63,614 nucleotides of DNA, taken from the NCBI GenBank assembly GCA_016195825.1, contig JACPYV010000043.1:1-63614 (forward strand). The letters are read 5' to 3'. This DNA is from Burkholderiales bacterium (GTDB taxonomy: Bacteria; Pseudomonadota; Gammaproteobacteria; Burkholderiales; Burkholderiaceae_C). Made by a program: the position numbers and the translations under genes. Below, piece after piece: positions 55,253 to 63,614 of the stretch. Each line of letters begins with the position of its first letter. Position 1 is the stretch's first letter. The notes beneath the pieces were generated by a model that saw nothing but the letters and a program-made list of their open reading frames with translations, did not search any database and was not told the origin of the DNA.

Positions 55253-55785
55253 TGTCGAGCCTGACCACTGAACAACTGGCCTACCTCGTCACGCACGGCG
55301 AGCTGCTGGCGCTGCTGTCGCTGCAGCGGCTGGAGGCCATGCTGGACGCCAGCCATGCCCCCCCGCCGCCAACCGCTGAAGAACTGGCCGCAGCCGAGGC
55401 GACCGTGCAGGCCGAGATGCAGCGGCTGCAACAACAGTGGCTTGAGCAGTCCACGGATGGGACGCCAACGGATGTCAACGAGTCCGTCGTGATCGTTCCC
55501 GCCACCGCCACGACAAGCAGTGTCGGCGTCGACATCGGCGCCGAGATCGAGGAAGCGCTGGCCCGCGCCTACGCTGACATCCCGGCGCGGGCCCTGGCGC
55601 TGCAAGACGCTGACGCGGCAGGCCTGGCGCCGGCCCTGGCCGCACTGCCGGGCACGCTGCCGGCGCTGACCCAGCCGCTGGACGCCGGGGGCGTATCGGC
55701 GTGGCTGGATCTGCACGACGCCGGCGATGTGGCGCTCGACGAGCTGATGGCCCGCGCCTGCGCCCTGGGCAGCTCGGCCGGCTGA
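55252..55785 (+). CDS. hypothetical acidic protein coupled to the lipase gene
   Basis: A 177-residue protein whose ATG overlaps the lipase TGA by one base. It is acidic and Ala/Leu-rich, with an N-terminal helix (TTEQLAYLVTHGELLALLS), a Pro-rich hinge, a charged coiled segment (EATVQAEMQRLQQQWLEQ) and a C-terminal helical part. No signal peptide, membrane segment or known domain. The tight coupling suggests a partner of the lipase: chaperone, regulator or cytoplasmic inhibitor. Confidence 0.65.
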   Translation: MSSLTTEQLAYLVTHGELLALLSLQRLEAMLDASHAPPPPTAEELAAAEATVQAEMQRLQQQWLEQSTDGTPTDVNESVVIVPATATTSSVGVDIGAEIEEALARAYADIPARALALQDADAAGLAPALAALPGTLPALTQPLDAGGVSAWLDLHDAGDVALDELMARACALGSSAG

Positions 55786-55820
55786 CTGCGCACACCACGG
55801 GGCGCATTGCGTCGAAAACC

Positions 55821-55839
55821 GCTTTCGGGCCCCGAAGGC
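55821..55839 (-). terminator. hairpin between convergent operons
   Basis: GCTTTCGG–GCC–CCGAAGGC forms an 8-bp stem (one G·U) in the 92-bp gap between the lipase partner gene and the DUF1501 gene. On the minus strand it is followed by GGTTTTCG, a short T-run, so it fits a weak terminator for the DUF1800–DUF1501 unit. Confidence 0.5.
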
Positions 55840-55877
55840 CAGGTGAATCGCGACAGGCTGCCGCAGCTTGAACGGCC

Positions 55878-57212
55878 CTAAGCCCAGCCACTGAGCCGGT
55901 CGAAGCCGCCGGCATGTGGCCAGACCGCCGCCAGCGTCGTCGCGTCGGCGCCGAACCAGCGTGCCAGCTCGGCGCCGAGCTGGTCGGTCGCCGTCGTCGG
56001 CAGCCACACACCCTGGCCCACGTCGTCCGGCCCGCCCAGCGTCAGCTCTGGCATGCGGCCCAGCAGCTTGCCCCCGTTGGGGCCGCGTGCCGCGCCGCCG
56101 ACAGCGAAGTGGTGGTTGCCCCAGCCGTGGTCAGTCCCTGCGCCATTGCTGGTCAGGTTGCGGCCGAAGTCGCTGGCACTGAAGAGGGTCACGCTGTCGG
56201 TCAGCCCCTGGGTGACCATTGCCGCATTGAAGGCGGTGACTGCGGCGTCAATCTCGGCGAACAGCTCGGCCTGGCGCTGCAACTGGTCATCACCATGCGT
56301 GTCGAAGCCGCCGATGGAAGTGAAGAAGCATTGACGTGACAGGCCCAGCGCGCCGCGCGCGGCGATGAGCTTGGCCGTCATGCCGAGCTGGCGGCCCAGG
56401 CCTGTGTCGGGGAAAGCGGTGCTGACGCTGCTGCTGGCCAACGCTCCGGCCAGCACACGCTGCACCTCCAGGCTGCGGCCCATCATGTTCAGCCAGGTCT
56501 GCTCGAACGGGTGGCTGCGCGTCTCGGCCAGCGTCGCGGCGACGGCGGCGGAGAGCGGGTCGCTGCCGCCCCTGGCGTTGGGGTCGTAGAAGTCGAAGCC
56601 GAACCGGCCCGATGCCGACACGCGGTAGGGCGTGAGGCTCTTGTCGCCGGCCTCCCAGACATTGCCGCCGGACAGGCTGATAGCCGAGTAGCCGCGGTTG
56701 GTCTGGCCGTCGGCCACCGCGCGCTCCAGCAGACGCCCGCCCCAGCCGTTGCGGGGCGGCGCCTCGACGACGCCGCTCTGCCAGGCGCCCTGCTGGTCGC
56801 TGTGCGAGAACAGGTTGTAGGGCAGCGGAACGCTGCGTGCGTCGTACTGCGCCTTGGTGGTGGGCTGCAGGAGCGGGCCGATGTTGGCAACGACGCTGCC
56901 TTGGCCGGAGTTGACCAGGCCTTGCAGGCCGGTGAACGCCGGATGCAGCGCGAGACCGGTGGTGTTGGAGAGCGTCAACGGCAGCAGCGTGGCCCTGTCG
57001 AGCGCAAGGTTGGGCCGGGCGCGCTGGTAGGCGGTGTAGCGCGTGTCGGTCGGCACCAGCAGATTGTTGCCGTCGTTGCCGCCGAACATGAAGACGCAGA
57101 CCAGCGCGCGGTAGTCCGTCGCGGCCGGCGCGGTGGCGGCCAGGGCACGCATCTGGGCCCAGGGGTTGAGCGCGGCGGCCGCGCCCAGTTGGAGCAGGTA
57201 GCGGCGCTTCAT
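55878..57212 (-). CDS. DUF1501 family protein (Tat-exported)
   Basis: A 444-residue protein with a Tat-like leader (MKRRYLLQLGAAAALNPWAQ). The DUF1501 domain resembles the alkaline-phosphatase/sulfatase fold: VCVFMFGGNDGNNLLVPTD, a central GGFDTHGDDQLQRQAELF with metal-binding D/H, FSASDFGRNLTSNGAGTDHGWGNHHFAVGG near the C-terminus (FGR, and TDHGWGNH). The function of the family is not settled. It overlaps the upstream DUF1800 gene (ATGA), its usual partner. Confidence 0.9.
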   Translation of the reverse strand: MKRRYLLQLGAAAALNPWAQMRALAATAPAATDYRALVCVFMFGGNDGNNLLVPTDTRYTAYQRARPNLALDRATLLPLTLSNTTGLALHPAFTGLQGLVNSGQGSVVANIGPLLQPTTKAQYDARSVPLPYNLFSHSDQQGAWQSGVVEAPPRNGWGGRLLERAVADGQTNRGYSAISLSGGNVWEAGDKSLTPYRVSASGRFGFDFYDPNARGGSDPLSAAVAATLAETRSHPFEQTWLNMMGRSLEVQRVLAGALASSSVSTAFPDTGLGRQLGMTAKLIAARGALGLSRQCFFTSIGGFDTHGDDQLQRQAELFAEIDAAVTAFNAAMVTQGLTDSVTLFSASDFGRNLTSNGAGTDHGWGNHHFAVGGAARGPNGGKLLGRMPELTLGGPDDVGQGVWLPTTATDQLGAELARWFGADATTLAAVWPHAGGFDRLSGWA

Positions 57213-58954
57213 CTCTGAATGACGTGATCGGGGCTGAGGGCGGTGACGATCAGCGCGGCCTTGACGGACTCGGTCTTGCTGTCGATGGCGGCGACGAGCG
57301 TGGTCAGGCGGCTGCGCGTGGAGGCGCCCATGCCGAGGTTAAAGAAGAGCAAATCCAGCCGGTCAACCAGGGCCGTCGCATCCAGCGCCGCGAGGCTGGC
57401 CAGATCGAGGTTCAGTCGGTGGGCCTCGGGCCAGCCGTAGCCGCCGCTGCCAATGAGGTCGGCGAAGAAATTCAGCGAACCGGCCACCGCTGTCTCGCCG
57501 CTGATCTGGAACTCCGGCGCGACCCAGCCCTGGGCCGCGATGGGCCCGGCGGGGCGGTAGCCGGGAGAGTAGAAGTTGAATACCGACGGCGCCAGCAGCG
57601 GGCTCTGGCCCAGCGCGTCGTCGCTGCTGTCCAGGTACTGGATGCGGTTCTGCCCGCTCGCGCTCCTGGCCCCCAGGCCACGCAGCATGTTGGCGAGGCG
57701 GATGACCGGCTCGCGCTGCTTGGCGACGTTAATGGCCGGGCTGTCGCCGCGCGCCTCGGCGTCCATCAACACGGCACGCACGACCGCCTTCAGGTTGCCA
57801 CGCGTGCCGGTGCCGTCGTTGGCGAATACCGCCGCCACGCGGCCGACGTAGGCCGGACTGGGGTTGCTCGCCACCAGGCGCTGGATGAGCTGCCTGGCAA
57901 AGAACGGCGGCACGTTGGGGTGCTGGAAGATGGTGTCCAGCGCGTCGGCCATGTCCTTCTCGGGGGTCTGGCCGGCGGCCAGCGTCTTGCCGTCCAGCAG
58001 CAGCTTGTCGGCAGGCGAGTGGTAGGCGCTCCAGGCCTTCATCGGCACCACCCACAGCGCCTCGACGTTGTCGTCGTGGTCGTGGAACTGTGCCGCCTTG
58101 CTGTTGTCCAGGGCGCCGTAGCTCCAGCCGCTGAAGGCCTTGGCGAAGCCCTTCACCACGGCTTCGTCGTAGGTGGGCTGGGTCTTGCCGGCAGCATCGA
58201 GCTTGGAGGTGCCGTCGGCGTTGAGCTGGATGAGGCCGATGGAGAACAGCTGCAGCACCTCGCGCGCGAAGTTCTCATTCGGGTGCGTGCCCTTGGCGGC
58301 GTTCTCCTTCTCGCTCTCCAGCAGATTCAGGTAGTAGCCCATGGCCGGGTGCAGGGCCACGTCCTGCAGCAGCGTGCGCCAGTTACCGAAGGCATTGCGG
58401 TTGAGCATGTCCATGTAGCTGCTCATGGCCGCCGGGCGGATGTCGGGGGCGATGTTGCTGATGACGAAAATCTGCAGCAGCGCCCAGCTGACACGGGCGC
58501 GCAGCTGGTCCTCGCCGGTGAGCCATTGCTGCCAAACGGCCTCGTAGCTCATCTCCTCGCTGAGCTGCGGCTTCTCGCCCGCCTTCTGGTCGCGGCCGCG
58601 CTGGCTGTTGAGGTAGTCCATGTGCAGCGCAGCGGGCTTGGCGAACTGCACAGTCAGCCAGCCATCGAAGCCCTGGGCCACGAGCGCGTCGACCTGCGCC
58701 GGGCCGGTGGCGCCGAAGCTGGCCTGGCTCAGGAAGCGGGCCGCGTCGCGGCGGCTGGGTTGCGGTGCGGGCGGGGTAGCGGGCGTGGGGTCGGCGGCGG
58801 CCGGTGTCGCGGGCGCTGCGCTGCCGCCATCTGCACCGCCGCTGCCGCCGCCACCGCAGGCGGCCAGCAGGGCCGCCGCGGCCAGCGCAGCCGAAGCCGT
58901 GCTCGCCGCAGGCAGCGCCTGCTCGAGCTCCATCGTGTCGGTCGCGTCGTCCAC
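57209..58954 (-). CDS. DUF1800 family protein
   Basis: A 581-residue protein. GTG 58954 is preceded by a strong AGGAGG sequence, so it was chosen over ATG 58933. The leader ends ALLAACGGGGSGG, a possible lipobox (LAAC), followed by a Gly/Ala/Pro linker. The DUF1800 domain starts RRDAARFLSQASFGAT and includes LLQIFVISNIAPDIRP, NENFAREVLQLFSIGLIQL and PNVPPFFARQLIQRLV. DUF1800/DUF1501 pairs are common envelope proteins of unknown biochemical role. Confidence 0.88.
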   Translation of the reverse strand: MDDATDTMELEQALPAASTASAALAAAALLAACGGGGSGGADGGSAAPATPAAADPTPATPPAPQPSRRDAARFLSQASFGATGPAQVDALVAQGFDGWLTVQFAKPAALHMDYLNSQRGRDQKAGEKPQLSEEMSYEAVWQQWLTGEDQLRARVSWALLQIFVISNIAPDIRPAAMSSYMDMLNRNAFGNWRTLLQDVALHPAMGYYLNLLESEKENAAKGTHPNENFAREVLQLFSIGLIQLNADGTSKLDAAGKTQPTYDEAVVKGFAKAFSGWSYGALDNSKAAQFHDHDDNVEALWVVPMKAWSAYHSPADKLLLDGKTLAAGQTPEKDMADALDTIFQHPNVPPFFARQLIQRLVASNPSPAYVGRVAAVFANDGTGTRGNLKAVVRAVLMDAEARGDSPAINVAKQREPVIRLANMLRGLGARSASGQNRIQYLDSSDDALGQSPLLAPSVFNFYSPGYRPAGPIAAQGWVAPEFQISGETAVAGSLNFFADLIGSGGYGWPEAHRLNLDLASLAALDATALVDRLDLLFFNLGMGASTRSRLTTLVAAIDSKTESVKAALIVTALSPDHVIQR

Positions 58955-59050
58955 CTTGCCTCCTGCGCAGCGGCGCGACTTTAGGCAGCCACGCCGCTTG
59001 TCGACGTGAGCAAAAGTGAACGAATGTTGCTGCGCCCGGCACAGGCGACA

Positions 59051-59461
59051 TCAGGCTGCCACGGCCTCCGGCAGCCGGGCAATCACCTTGATCTCGAACT
59101 GAAACCCGTAGAGCCAAGTCACGCCGACGCCGGTCAGCGTGGGGTGGGGTGCCTCGCCCCAATGGGCCATGACCACCGGCCAGACGCGCTCGAAGTTCTG
59201 CTCCGGGTCGACGACGTACAAGGTCACATCCACCACGTCGCTGAACGTGCAACCCGCCGCGGCAAGCACCGCGTTCAGGTTCTCGAAGGCAAGTTGCACC
59301 TGCTGCAGCAGGTTCGGCTCGGGCGAGCCATCGGGCAGGCTGCCCACCTGGCCGGACACGAACAGAAAACCGTTGGCGCGAACGGCCGGCGAGTAGCGGT
59401 TGCGCTCGTACAGCGCCTGGCGGCCAGCGGGAAACACGGCGTCGCGGGGGGAAGAGGACAT
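59051..59461 (-). CDS. RidA/YjgF-family protein
   Basis: A 136-residue protein from ATG 59461. The family core shows RYSPAVRANGFLFVSGQVGS, QVQLAFENLNAVLAAAGC, VVDVTLYVVD and PTLTGVGVTWLYG. The conserved RidA arginine (usually in R-x-x-V near position 105) is not in its usual place, so it may belong to a subgroup without 2-imino-acid deaminase activity. It is divergent from a LysR gene across 120 bp and is probably its target. Confidence 0.88.
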   Translation of the reverse strand: MSSSPRDAVFPAGRQALYERNRYSPAVRANGFLFVSGQVGSLPDGSPEPNLLQQVQLAFENLNAVLAAAGCTFSDVVDVTLYVVDPEQNFERVWPVVMAHWGEAPHPTLTGVGVTWLYGFQFEIKVIARLPEAVAA

Positions 59462-59581
59462 GGTTCGCTTTCTGCGTTGAAGGAGGTGCCGCCACTCTAG
59501 GCAGGCAGGTCCGGCGGATAAACAGGCCCGCACCACAATCAGTTCTTGCCGTCACCAAACAATAAACCGGGGGCCGACACC

Positions 59582-60499
59582 ATGGACCGTTTCGATGCGC
59601 TGCAGGCCTTCGCCCGCGTCGTGGAGACCGGCAGCTTCACCAAGGCCGCCCGCGCGCTCGACGTGAGCAACACCACCGTCACGCAACTGGTGCAACAACT
59701 GGAGGCCCGCTTGCGCGTGAAGTTGCTGCACCGCACGACGCGGCAGGTGCGCGTGACCGACGACGGCGCGGCCTACTACGAGCGCGTGGTGCGCCTGCTG
59801 GCCGACCTGGAGGACGCCGACACCAGCCTGTCCGACGCCGCTGCCGCGTTGCGGGGCAGGCTGCGCGTGGACGTGCCCAGCCCGCTGGCACGGCTGGTGC
59901 TGGTGCCGGCGCTGCCAGACTTCCATGCCCGCTACCCCGACATCGAGTTGCACCTGGGTGTCAGCGACCGCATGGTGGATGTCATCGGCGACCACGTCGA
60001 CTGCGTGCTGCGCGGTGGGGAACTGGCCGATTCGACGCTGATGGCGCGTCGCGTCGGTGAACTGGCGATGGGCATGTACGCTGCGCCGGCCTACCTACAG
60101 CGCCACGGCCGACCAACCCACCCCGGTGACCTGGCCGACGACGCACATCGGATGGTGGGCTACCTGCGCTGGCGCAGCGGCCGAATCGCGCCGGTCACCC
60201 TGCACCGCGATGGCGAAGCCGTGGCCATTCATGGCCGACATGCGCTGGCGGTGGACGATGGCAATGCCTACCTCGCCGCCGGCGTGGCCGGCTTGGGCGT
60301 GCTGTGCGTGCCACGCTACATGGCCGAGCCGTCGGTGACCCGCGGCGAACTGATGCCGCTGCTGGACGGCTGGCGGGTCGACCCCATGCCGCTGTACCTG
60401 GCCTTCCCACCCCACCGGCACATCAGCGCCAAGCTGCGCACTTTCATCGACTGGGTGGTGGACGTGCTGGCGCGTCAGCCCGCCATCGCACCGCCCTGA
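59582..60499 (+). CDS. LysR-family transcriptional regulator
   Basis: A 305-residue regulator from ATG 59582 (MDRFDALQAFARVVETGSFT). The winged HTH lies at about 1–60 (KAARALDVSNTTVTQLVQQLEARL), and the periplasmic-binding-like effector domain from about 90 to 290. It belongs to the large group in which the HTH helix reads VSNTTVTQ and the domain begins GRLRVDVPSPLARLVL. It probably controls the divergent RidA-like gene. The effector is unknown. Confidence 0.92.
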   Translation: MDRFDALQAFARVVETGSFTKAARALDVSNTTVTQLVQQLEARLRVKLLHRTTRQVRVTDDGAAYYERVVRLLADLEDADTSLSDAAAALRGRLRVDVPSPLARLVLVPALPDFHARYPDIELHLGVSDRMVDVIGDHVDCVLRGGELADSTLMARRVGELAMGMYAAPAYLQRHGRPTHPGDLADDAHRMVGYLRWRSGRIAPVTLHRDGEAVAIHGRHALAVDDGNAYLAAGVAGLGVLCVPRYMAEPSVTRGELMPLLDGWRVDPMPLYLAFPPHRHISAKLRTFIDWVVDVLARQPAIAPP

Positions 60500-60506
60500 A
60501 CTGCAC

Positions 60507-61803
<1,297 letters not shown>

Positions 61804-62565
61804 TCACTGCCGCACCGGAATGCCCCGCGCCGCCATCAGCGCCTTGGCCTCGCCCACCGTGTGCTCGCCGAAGTGAAAGATGCTGGCGGCCAGCACGGCG
61901 TCTGCGCCGCCCTTGGTGATGCCGTCGGCCAGGTCGTCCAGTGAGCCGACGCCACCGGAGGCGATGACGGGCACGGGCACGGCGTCGCTGACTGCGCGGG
62001 TCAGTTCGAGGTCGAAGCCGGCCTTGGTGCCGTCGCGGTCCATGCTGGTCAGCAGGATCTCGCCGGCACCGAACTCGGCCATCTGCCGAGCCCAGGCGAC
62101 GGCATCCAGGCCGACGTTCTTGCGGCCGCCGTGGGTGTAGACGTCCCAACCCGAACCGTCGGCGCGGCGCTTGGCGTCGATGGCCACGACAATGCACTGG
62201 GCACCGTACTTGTCACTGGCGGCGCGGATCAGTTCAGGGTCAGCGACGGCCGCGGAGTTGAAGCTGACCTTGTCTGCGCCGGCGTTCAGCAGCCGCCGCA
62301 CGTCGGCCACAGCGCGCACGCCTCCCCCCACGGTCAGCGGGATGAAGACCTTGGACGCGACCGCTTCGATGATGTGCAGGATGAGGTCGCGGCCGTCGCT
62401 CGTGGCCGTGATGTCGAGGAAAGTCAGCTCGTCGGCACCCTGCTCGTTGTAGCGGGCGGCGATGTCCACCGGGTCGCCTGCGTCGCGCAGGCCCACGAAG
62501 TTGACGCCCTTGACCACGCGGCCGGCGGTGACGTCGAGACAGGGAATGATTCGTTTGGCAAGCAT
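61804..62565 (-). CDS. hisF: imidazole glycerol phosphate synthase subunit HisF
   Basis: A 253-residue TIM barrel with catalytic Asp11 (IIPCLD), [39 protein letters not shown] with the second catalytic Asp, and [15 protein letters not shown]. It converts PRFAR with ammonia from HisH to IGP and AICAR. Normally hisA is directly upstream; here a divergent CHRD/PEP-CTERM gene lies between them. Confidence 0.96.
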   Translation of the reverse strand: MLAKRIIPCLDVTAGRVVKGVNFVGLRDAGDPVDIAARYNEQGADELTFLDITATSDGRDLILHIIEAVASKVFIPLTVGGGVRAVADVRRLLNAGADKVSFNSAAVADPELIRAASDKYGAQCIVVAIDAKRRADGSGWDVYTHGGRKNVGLDAVAWARQMAEFGAGEILLTSMDRDGTKAGFDLELTRAVSDAVPVPVIASGGVGSLDDLADGITKGGADAVLAASIFHFGEHTVGEAKALMAARGIPVRQ

Positions 62566-62678
62566 GGCGGGGATACGGCAACGGAGCCTGGATTATTCCC
62601 TCGGGAGTTAGGGGCTTCGCATGCCGTCGTGAGCAGCGCCAAATCTGCGGCGGATTCCAACCCATAGAGGAGACGCTG

Positions 62679-63212
62679 ATGATTGCCTTCCCCCGTACCG
62701 CCGTAGGCGCGGCCCTGCTGGTCCTCGCCAGCCTGCCAGCGCAGGCGACGGTCCACTTCTTCACCGCGTCGTTGGCCAGCCTGGGTGAGCCGGTGCCCAC
62801 GTCGACCGCGACCGGCTCAGCCACGTTCGCGTTCGACGACGTAGCGCTCAGCGTGCTCGTCAACGAGACCTATGCCGGCATCGCGAGCAACCCATCGGGC
62901 AATCACATCCACTGCTGCACAGCGACTGCTGGCACCGGCAGTACGGGCGTGGCCCTGAACTTCAGCCCCCTGGCGACGGGCACGTCGGCCAGCTACACCA
63001 ACACATTCACGCTGTCCTCAGCTGCCTTCTCGTCGCTGCTCGCCGGTGCGACGGCGGGCAAGGCCTACGTGAACATCCACACGCCGGGCACCTACGCCGC
63101 AGGCGAGATCCGCGGCTTCCTGGTGAGCGCGGTGCCCGAGCCCGAGACCTACGCGCTGATGTTGGCGGGCCTGGGCGTTCTGGTGCTGCGCCGCAGCCGC
63201 ATCGACCGCTGA
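62679..63212 (+). CDS. CHRD domain protein with PEP-CTERM sorting signal
   Basis: A 177-residue secreted protein. The signal peptide ends PAQA (about 24). A CHRD domain (about 26–150) contains NHIHCCTA, YTNTFTLSS, KAYVNIHTPGTYAAGEIRG. The C-terminus has the sorting signal VPEPETYALMLAGLGVLVL followed by RRSR, typical of exosortase/PEP-CTERM proteins exported with extracellular polysaccharide. The exosortase itself is not in the window. It is oriented opposite to the flanking his genes. Confidence 0.93.
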   Translation: MIAFPRTAVGAALLVLASLPAQATVHFFTASLASLGEPVPTSTATGSATFAFDDVALSVLVNETYAGIASNPSGNHIHCCTATAGTGSTGVALNFSPLATGTSASYTNTFTLSSAAFSSLLAGATAGKAYVNIHTPGTYAAGEIRGFLVSAVPEPETYALMLAGLGVLVLRRSRIDR

Positions 63213-63221
63213 CGCAGCCCC

Positions 63222-63614
63222 TCAGCCGGCCGCTGCGATCAGTTCGTCCGCCCGCACCTGGGCGGCCGTGAAGTCCAGCGCGCCGGTGTAGATGGATCGG
63301 CCGCAGATGACGCCCTCGATGCCATCGCCCATGACGGCGCACAGGCGCTCGATGTCGGCGATGTCCGAGAGGCCGCCCGAGGCGATGACGGGGATGGTCA
63401 GCGCCTGGGCCAGCTTGACGGTGGCCTCGATGTTGATGCCGGTCAGCATGCCGTCGCGGCCGATGTCGGTGTAGATGACGCCTTCGACGCCGTAGTCCTG
63501 GAACTTCTGTGCCAGGTCGATGACCTCGTGGCCGGTCAGCTTGCTCCAGCCGTCGGTGGCGACCTTGCCGTCCTTGGCGTCCAGGCCCACGATGATGTGG
63601 CCGCCGAAGGCGCT
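63222..63614 (-). CDS. hisA: HisA isomerase, C-terminal part (cut by window edge)
   Basis: One hundred and thirty residues are visible, beginning [20 protein letters not shown] at the window edge. [12 protein letters not shown], the second catalytic Asp in [12 protein letters not shown], and [14 protein letters not shown] identify ProFAR isomerase (HisA) rather than HisF. The N-terminal half lies outside the window. Confidence 0.94.
   Translation of the reverse strand, partial: SAFGGHIIVGLDAKDGKVATDGWSKLTGHEVIDLAQKFQDYGVEGVIYTDIGRDGMLTGINIEATVKLAQALTIPVIASGGLSDIADIERLCAVMGDGIEGVICGRSIYTGALDFTAAQVRADELIAAAG

Noticed and set aside
57224..58984. A 586-codon plus-strand frame opposite the DUF1800 gene
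   Set aside because: Shadow frame: no domain, Val/Gly/Arg-rich, and fully overlapped by a gene with a strong ribosome site and family motifs.

Overview
The window is a contiguous piece of a high-GC (roughly two-thirds G+C by eye) bacterial chromosome. Protein content, the gene order hrcA–nadK–recN–rapZ and lolB–ispE–tRNA-Gln–prs–rplY, a PEP-CTERM protein and the betaproteobacterial style of the cobalamin locus point to Burkholderiales, probably the Leptothrix/Rubrivivax/Roseateles neighbourhood. The genus is an inference from gene content only. Both edges cut genes: the 3' end of an acyl-CoA dehydrogenase on the left and hisA on the right.

Left part (1–11.5 kb): a secreted SGNH hydrolase, a thiolase, three small lipoproteins (two of them paralogous, each with the same upstream block), an MFS carrier, the peptidase MtfA, an orphan CheZ, a DUF2520 protein, an exported methyltransferase-like protein, and a secreted protein/alkaline phosphatase/TVP38 cluster. 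From about 11.5 to 13.8 kb lies a decayed mobile region ending at a tRNA with a CAT anticodon. It holds an IS3-family transposase remnant with an internal stop and a frameshift, a Phd/ParE-like toxin-antitoxin pair, a small unknown ORF and the N-terminal stub of a tyrosine integrase broken by a stop codon.

Middle (13.8–30.8 kb): hrcA diverges from nadK–recN–rapZ. Next comes a compact locus of a BlaI-type repressor, a BlaR1-like membrane protein in which an M56 metalloprotease is joined to a complete S11 penicillin-binding enzyme, and a D-amino-acid-oxidase-like FAD protein that seems to need a non-AUG start. It is followed by a chemoreceptor, the oxidised-guanine repair pair mutM–mutY, and a TPR protein–lolB–ispE–tRNA-Gln–prs–rplY. 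A terminator-like hairpin sits in the rplY leader.

Right part (30.8–63.6 kb): an mdtABC–outer-membrane-channel RND efflux operon lies between rplY and pth. A cobalamin riboswitch then precedes a long, tightly overlapping operon: btuB–cobU–btuFCD–cobB–cobO–DUF1636–cobD–cobC–cobQ. It covers corrinoid uptake, adenosylation, amidation and nucleotide-loop activation, but no ring synthesis gene is present here. After it come an S1/P1 nuclease, a lipoprotein, a class-3 lipase with a hydrophobic C-terminus and a small partner ORF, a DUF1800/DUF1501 pair, RidA with a divergent LysR regulator, and ferredoxin–coaD–rsmD–hisF. A divergent CHRD/PEP-CTERM gene separates hisF from hisA.

No rRNA and no CRISPR array were seen. 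The most interesting items are the BlaI/M56-S11/oxidase locus, the tRNA-linked island remnant, the rplY leader hairpins, and the duplicated lipoprotein promoter block.
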